DNA from: Ideonella sp.
GTDB lineage: Bacteria; Pseudomonadota; Gammaproteobacteria; Burkholderiales; Burkholderiaceae_C
Assembly (NCBI GenBank): GCA_015075165.1
Contig: JABTUY010000001.1
Location: forward strand, 62,001 to 126,000
Reading direction: 5' to 3'
DNA: 64,000 nucleotides
The notes under the pieces are model-generated. The model did not search any database. It saw only the letters and a program-made list of their open reading frames with translations, and was not told where the DNA came from. Positions 63,912 through 64,000 of the stretch are shown piece after piece. Within the stretch, counting starts at the first letter, position 1; each line of letters begins with the position of its first letter. The translations under genes and the position numbers were made by a program.

Positions 63912-64000
63912 ATGAAGCTCGTCATCGCCCAGATGAAGCACGAGACCAACACCTACTCGCCGGTGCCCACGCCGCTGGCACGCTTCGCGGCCGCCGGCGC
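63912..64000 (+). CDS. M81-family metallopeptidase (MlrC-like), 5' end only
   Basis: The first 29 codons read KLVIAQMKHETNTYSPVPTP after the initial Met, the N-terminus of the M81 (microcystinase C) metallopeptidase family, where QxxHETNT is the conserved signature. GGAG lies 7 bases before the ATG. The gene runs off the window. Assignment rests on this short but distinctive N-terminus. Confidence 0.75.
   Translation, partial: MKLVIAQMKHETNTYSPVPTPLARFAAAG

Overview
The window is GC-rich, densely packed chromosomal DNA from a Gram-negative betaproteobacterium, most likely Burkholderiales (Rubrivivax/Leptothrix/Methylibium-like). This is an inference from gene content: a polyhydroxyalkanoate repressor (PhaR) and 3-hydroxybutyrate dehydrogenase, a TctC/Bug-type binding protein, EnvZ/OmpR, BamC next to DapA, a Kdo transferase (WaaA), and hairpin-rich mosaic repeats between genes. 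I see no rRNA, CRISPR array, insertion sequence or prophage. Most of the window is core housekeeping; the most unusual stretch is 43977-55724.

Layout. 1-6755: the end of an MFS transporter, a methyltransferase, dapA-bamC, an Ala-rich lipoprotein, a JmjC ribosomal oxygenase with a small overlapping partner, and a SlyD-type FKBP. 6825-12046 (minus): dut and coaBC overlapping at GTGA, a SEC-C/UPF0149 protein, and alaS. 12243-17436 (plus): a TctC-like binding protein, then glutaryl-CoA dehydrogenase, a class III CoA-transferase and a semialdehyde dehydrogenase. Together these three enzymes form a credible glutarate-semialdehyde to crotonyl-CoA route. 17479-23818: a degenerate GGDEF protein, tRNA-Gly, and an overlapping chain of acetyltransferase, hybrid histidine kinase and trmB. 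23884-30586: uppP, a self-regulated-looking TetR, pcm, tolC, waaA and a phosphomannomutase.

30706-33593 is a DNA alkylation repair pair (Ada-AlkA fusion and Ogt) plus an EamA transporter. 33652-39665 (minus) holds a trans-sulfuration-type PLP enzyme, rimO, phaR, a MaoC/mesaconyl-CoA hydratase-like protein, a DUF169 protein and an SDR. tRNA-Val follows, then relA overlapping an alpha/beta hydrolase, and bdhA.

43977-55724 is an envelope and signalling block. It contains a 1573-residue lipoprotein combining RCC1 repeats, four CxxCH haem motifs and six Ig-like repeats. Next is a WD40-coiled-coil-caspase protein split by an apparent single-base frameshift, then an OmpA-domain protein, a transmembrane Ser/Thr kinase ending in DUF4384, and a SIMPL protein. 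55920-64000 carries ompR-envZ, an in-frame ispD-ispF fusion, mfd, serB and the start of an M81 peptidase.

Most start codons were reassigned downstream of the longest open frame where a ribosome-binding site, signal peptide, family N-terminus or overlap with the previous stop supports it. All functions are read from sequence motifs without a database search.
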